Below, one piece after another: positions 61,141-64,000 of a DNA stretch of 64,000 bases (position 1 is its first letter; each line of letters begins with the position of its first letter). The notes below the pieces were generated by a model. The model made no database searches and was not told the origin of the DNA. It was given only the letters and a program-made list of their open reading frames with translations. The stretch spans positions 452,001-516,000 of the forward strand of contig NZ_WTYW01000001.1 in NCBI RefSeq assembly GCF_009827635.1. Direction: 5' to 3'. The DNA comes from Parapontixanthobacter aurantiacus. Lineage in GTDB: Bacteria; Pseudomonadota; Alphaproteobacteria; Sphingomonadales; Sphingomonadaceae. Both the position numbers and the translations under genes were made by a program.

Positions 61141-62775
61141 ATGAGCATGACCGAACTGATCGACGCCGCACGTTCTTCCAAGGCCTGGCCCTTTCAGGAG
61201 GCGCAACGCCTGCTCAAGCGCTATCCCGACGGCACGAAACCCGACGGTTCGCCGGTGCTGTTCGAAACGGGTTACGGTCCCAGCGGCCTGCCGCATATCG
61301 GAACCTTTCAGGAGGTGCTGCGCACGACGCTGGTCCGCCGGGCGTTCGAAGCGCTGATCGGTGCGCGGCCCGAGGACGGCAAGACACGCCTCGTCGCCTT
61401 TTCCGACGATATGGACGGGCTGCGCAAGGTGCCGGACAACGTCCCCAACCAGCAGCTTTTGCAGGACAATCTGCACCTCCCGCTCAGCCGGGTTCCCAAT
61501 CCGTTCGATACCACGCATGAGAGTTTCGCTGCCTACAACAACGCCAAGCTGCGCGAATTTCTCGACCGCTTCGGCTTCGACTATGAATTCGTCAGTTCCT
61601 CCGAGCGGTACAATTCGGGGGCGTTCGACGATGCCCTGCGCAACGTGCTCGCGAACAATCAGGCAATCCTCGACATCATGCTGCCGACGCTGCGCGAGGA
61701 ACGCCGTCAGACCTATTCGCCGATCCTGCCTGTCTCTCCGAGCAGCGGGGCGGTCCTGCAGGTTCCGGTCGAGGTCGTCGATGCCGAGAAAGGGCTCATC
61801 CGCTTTACCGACGGGACCGGCGAGACTGTCGAACAGTCCGCGCTCGGCGGTCAGGCGAAACTGCAATGGAAGGTCGATTGGGCGATGCGCTGGGTCGCGC
61901 TCGGCGTCGATTACGAGATGTACGGTAAGGACCTGACCGACAGCGGTATCCAGTCGGGCAAGATCGCGCGCGTGCTGGGCGGCAACAAGCCGGACGGGCT
62001 CATCTACGAACTCTTCCTCGACGAGAAGGGCGAGAAGATTTCCAAGTCCAAGGGCAACGGGCTGACGATCGAGGAATGGCTCGACTTCGGCACCGAGGAA
62101 AGCCTCGGCTTCTACATCTTCCCGAACCCCAAAAGCGCCAAGCAACTGCATGGCGGCGTCGTCCCGCGCGCAGTGGACGATTACTGGCAGTTTCGCGAAC
62201 GCCTCGCCGAACAGGATCTCGACAAGCAGCTCGGCAACCCGGTCTGGCACCTGCTGCGCGTGAATGGCGGTTACGAGGCGGAAGAGGCACCGGGGGCGGG
62301 CGATAGCCTGCCGGTGTCCTACAGCCTGCTCCTGAACCTCGTCGGCGTGCTGGGGGCGGAAGCGACGGAAGAACAGGTGTGGTCCTATCTCGGCAATTAC
62401 GTCGATGTCGCCGAACCGGACAGCCAGCCCGAACTGGCCGAACTCGTCCGCAGCGCGCTTCGCTACAACCGGACCTTCATCGCCCCGCAACTCAGCCGAC
62501 GGCCTCCGACCGAAAGCGAGAGCGCCGCGCTGGAGGAACTCGATCGTCGGCTTGCCGCGCTCAATGGCGATACCGAGGCGGAGGATATCCAGACCATCGT
62601 CTATGAAATCGGCAAGCGCGAGGAATACGGGTTCGAGAACCTGCGCGACTGGTTCCGGGCGCTGTACGAAATACTCCTCGGTTCGAGCCAGGGGCCGCGC
62701 ATGGGTAGTTTCATCGCGCTCTATGGCATTGAAAACTCGCGGCGTCTGATTAAGAATGCATTAGTCACGACGTAA
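61141..62775 (+). CDS. lysK: Lysine--tRNA ligase, class I
   Basis: This 544-residue class I lysyl-tRNA synthetase is the archaeal type, found in alphaproteobacteria in place of the class II LysS. The HIGH-like motif is PHIGTF at 51-56 (GYGPSGLPHIG) and the KMSKS motif appears as KISKSKGNG at 299-307. The start at 61141 follows an AAGAGGATAACGCC leader. An in-frame open extension upstream exists but is not conserved in character. Normal length; no missing motif. Confidence 0.97.
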   Translation: MSMTELIDAARSSKAWPFQEAQRLLKRYPDGTKPDGSPVLFETGYGPSGLPHIGTFQEVLRTTLVRRAFEALIGARPEDGKTRLVAFSDDMDGLRKVPDNVPNQQLLQDNLHLPLSRVPNPFDTTHESFAAYNNAKLREFLDRFGFDYEFVSSSERYNSGAFDDALRNVLANNQAILDIMLPTLREERRQTYSPILPVSPSSGAVLQVPVEVVDAEKGLIRFTDGTGETVEQSALGGQAKLQWKVDWAMRWVALGVDYEMYGKDLTDSGIQSGKIARVLGGNKPDGLIYELFLDEKGEKISKSKGNGLTIEEWLDFGTEESLGFYIFPNPKSAKQLHGGVVPRAVDDYWQFRERLAEQDLDKQLGNPVWHLLRVNGGYEAEEAPGAGDSLPVSYSLLLNLVGVLGAEATEEQVWSYLGNYVDVAEPDSQPELAELVRSALRYNRTFIAPQLSRRPPTESESAALEELDRRLAALNGDTEAEDIQTIVYEIGKREEYGFENLRDWFRALYEILLGSSQGPRMGSFIALYGIENSRRLIKNALVTT

Positions 62776-62797
62776 CGCGGAATCGGGAACGGGCGGG

Positions 62798-63925
62798 ATG
62801 GAGCGCGAAGAACGGAGCGATTTGTCTGCACAGAACGTCGTCCCCGAACAGGTCGACGCCGAGTACCCCTCAACTGATTCGATAGGCGAGGGCAACGCCG
62901 ATCCCGGCGATTTGCGCATCGATCCCGCGCAGTTGTTCATCGAGGCGACCGAGCAGACACGCATGGCTCTGTGCGTCAGCGATCCCTATGCCGAGGATTG
63001 CCCGATCATCTACGTGAACGAGGCATTCGTCGAACTGACCGGCTATAGCCGGGACGAGATACTGGGGCGCAACTGCCGCTTCCTCCAAGGAGAGCAAACC
63101 GATCCGCAGGCGGTCGCCAAGTTGCGCGAAGCGGTTTCGCAGGAGCGCGTGCGGGTCGTCGACATATTGAATTACAAGAAGGACGGAACTGCATTCTGGA
63201 ACGCCGTCCATGTCGGACCCGTCTATGGCGAGGACGGCAAGCTCGCCTATTTTTACGGTTCGCAGTGGGACATCACCGATCTCCTGGCGGAGCGCGAGCG
63301 AGCCGATACGAGCGGCGACATCGCGCGCGAAATGAAGCATCGCGCCGACAATCTGTTCTCCGTTGTCATCGCCATCGTGCGGCTGTCTGGGCGAAACGAA
63401 ACCAGTGTCGACCGGCTCGTCGAGAAGGTCACGAGCCGCATTCAGGCCCTTTCAGCGGCGCATCGTGCTTCGAGCACCGAATTGAGTGCGACCGGGGAAC
63501 GGGTCGATCTCTGTGAACTCGTCTGCGAGGTGCTTGCACCCTATCGGACGTCGCGCGAGGATCGGCTGGAAATCGTCGGCTCGAAGACGCCTCTGCCGCG
63601 TCGCTGGGTCACCCCGATCGGCCTGGCCATCCATGAAATGGCTACCAACGCGCTGAAATACGGATCGCTCGGCCAGTCGGAAGGGCGGGTCCATGTCGAC
63701 TGGGAAAGCGACGACGAGCAACTGGTCATTCACTGGATCGAATCGCACGGCCCGGCCCTGCCGAAGACGAATGCGAACGCTGTTAAGGGCGGGGAAATGG
63801 GCACGCGCCTGATGGAGAACGTCCTGCGCGGAGTGGGCGGCAGGATCGATACGACTTTCGCCGAGAGCGGCTTTCGCGCGACGATCACTCTGCCGTTTGA
63901 TGGCGCCGGCAATAGGTCCGGCTAG
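62798..63925 (+). CDS. LOV-domain HWE-family histidine kinase (blue-light sensor)
   Basis: The 375-residue protein has a PAS/LOV domain (about 45-165) with the flavin-binding GRNCRFLQG, in which Cys93 forms the light-induced adduct, the NYKKDGTAFWN stretch and FYGSQWDIT with the conserved Gln156. The kinase half is of the HWE class: EMKHRADNLFSVVIAIVRL with phosphoacceptor His181, N-box HEMATNALKYG with Asn284, and the HWIESHGP motif with Trp313 and Glu315, then GTRLMENVL. No receiver or output domain is fused, so it must signal through a separate response regulator, none of which is next to it. EL346/EL368 of Erythrobacter litoralis are the closest known type. Confidence 0.93.
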   Translation: MEREERSDLSAQNVVPEQVDAEYPSTDSIGEGNADPGDLRIDPAQLFIEATEQTRMALCVSDPYAEDCPIIYVNEAFVELTGYSRDEILGRNCRFLQGEQTDPQAVAKLREAVSQERVRVVDILNYKKDGTAFWNAVHVGPVYGEDGKLAYFYGSQWDITDLLAERERADTSGDIAREMKHRADNLFSVVIAIVRLSGRNETSVDRLVEKVTSRIQALSAAHRASSTELSATGERVDLCELVCEVLAPYRTSREDRLEIVGSKTPLPRRWVTPIGLAIHEMATNALKYGSLGQSEGRVHVDWESDDEQLVIHWIESHGPALPKTNANAVKGGEMGTRLMENVLRGVGGRIDTTFAESGFRATITLPFDGAGNRSG

Positions 63926-63928
63926 CCG

Positions 63929-64000
63929 CTAATCCCATTTGCGCGTGCGATACCAGCGCGTGAGGACATATTTCTCTCCTGCAAGGACCGGTGTGCCTGC
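63929..64000 (-). CDS. 3' end of a probable 2OG-Fe(II) oxygenase (prolyl hydroxylase-like) gene
   Basis: The last 72 bases, read on the minus strand, encode 23 residues ending WYRTRKWD before a TAG stop at 63929-63931. The AGTPVLAGEKYVLTRWYRT pattern matches the C terminus of prolyl-4-hydroxylase-type enzymes, where HxGxPV and the Lys of GEKY surround the iron/2-oxoglutarate site. The rest of the gene lies beyond the window. Its 3' end is 3 bases from the LOV kinase stop, convergent. Confidence 0.65.
   Translation of the reverse strand, partial: AGTPVLAGEKYVLTRWYRTRKWD

Noticed and set aside
1-64000. tRNA, rRNA, insertion sequences, prophage or integrase genes
   Set aside because: None were recognised on either strand: no cloverleaf-like intergenic sequence, no transposase or integrase motif, no terminal repeats.

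Overview
The window is a GC-rich, densely packed chromosomal segment of an alphaproteobacterium, most likely order Sphingomonadales and family Erythrobacteraceae. This rests on the cox cluster order (coxB-coxA-ctaB-coxF-ctaG-coxC-DUF983-SURF1-thrC), a class I lysyl-tRNA synthetase, an EL346/EL368-like LOV-HWE blue-light histidine kinase, the gshA/rsmE/ubiA neighbourhood and the SelO/AstD pair. Almost everything is housekeeping chromosome. I see no phage, IS element, integron, CRISPR array, rRNA or tRNA, and no gene-free stretch longer than about 250 bases.

Layout. 1-680: an AT-richer edge with a small unknown membrane protein and a possible coupled 47-residue ORF. 756-4088: KtrB/KtrA-type potassium uptake and an APC amino-acid permease. 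4102-8265 (minus): fasciclin lipoprotein, a Gly/Asn-rich secreted protein, nusB, hisD, hisG. 8341-13140: DUF2332, then a minus-strand run of bolA, GST, pirin, SDR and alpha/beta hydrolase. 13204-18129: a J-domain protein and cobS, separated by a block made of an HxlR-type regulator, DUF1428, VOC, SRPBCC and MpaB-like genes. 18224-20482: a class A PBP. 20501-28141 (minus): a long, tightly overlapped run from pyrE through a serine hydrolase, pdxJ, a small membrane protein, acpS, lepB, an AI-2E-type exporter, DUF3089, ruvX and two thioesterases. 28379-39646 (plus): aa3 oxidase structural and assembly genes, then thrC, an rRNA methyltransferase-like gene, folB, an unknown small protein, moaA, moaD and moaE. 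40385-41200: rplU-rpmA with a strong terminator. 41405-47751: GNAT, TetR, ygfZ, pyrC, rarD, a glycine-zipper protein and astD. 47843-53767: selO, an alpha/beta hydrolase coupled to a GT4 glycosyltransferase, a YfgM-like TPR protein and bamB. 53781-58088: gshA, rsmE, ubiA, a YedK-type peptidase and a SixA-type phosphatase. 58085-60916: a DinG/XPD-type helicase. 61141-63925: lysK and the LOV histidine kinase. The last 72 bases carry the 3' end of a probable 2OG-Fe(II) oxygenase gene on the minus strand.

Genes are often translationally coupled through ATGA, GTGA or TGATG overlaps, and GTG or TTG starts are frequent. The most unusual points are: an apparent lack of any ATG/GTG/TTG start for full-length astD, with a well-placed ATT; the long histone-like tail on ribosomal protein L21; the Gly/Asn-repeat secreted protein; the HxlR regulator with an SCP2-like C-terminal domain, sitting inside what is normally a bolA-J-domain-cobS neighbourhood; and the LOV-HWE photoreceptor kinase. 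I found no clearly unprecedented multi-gene system.
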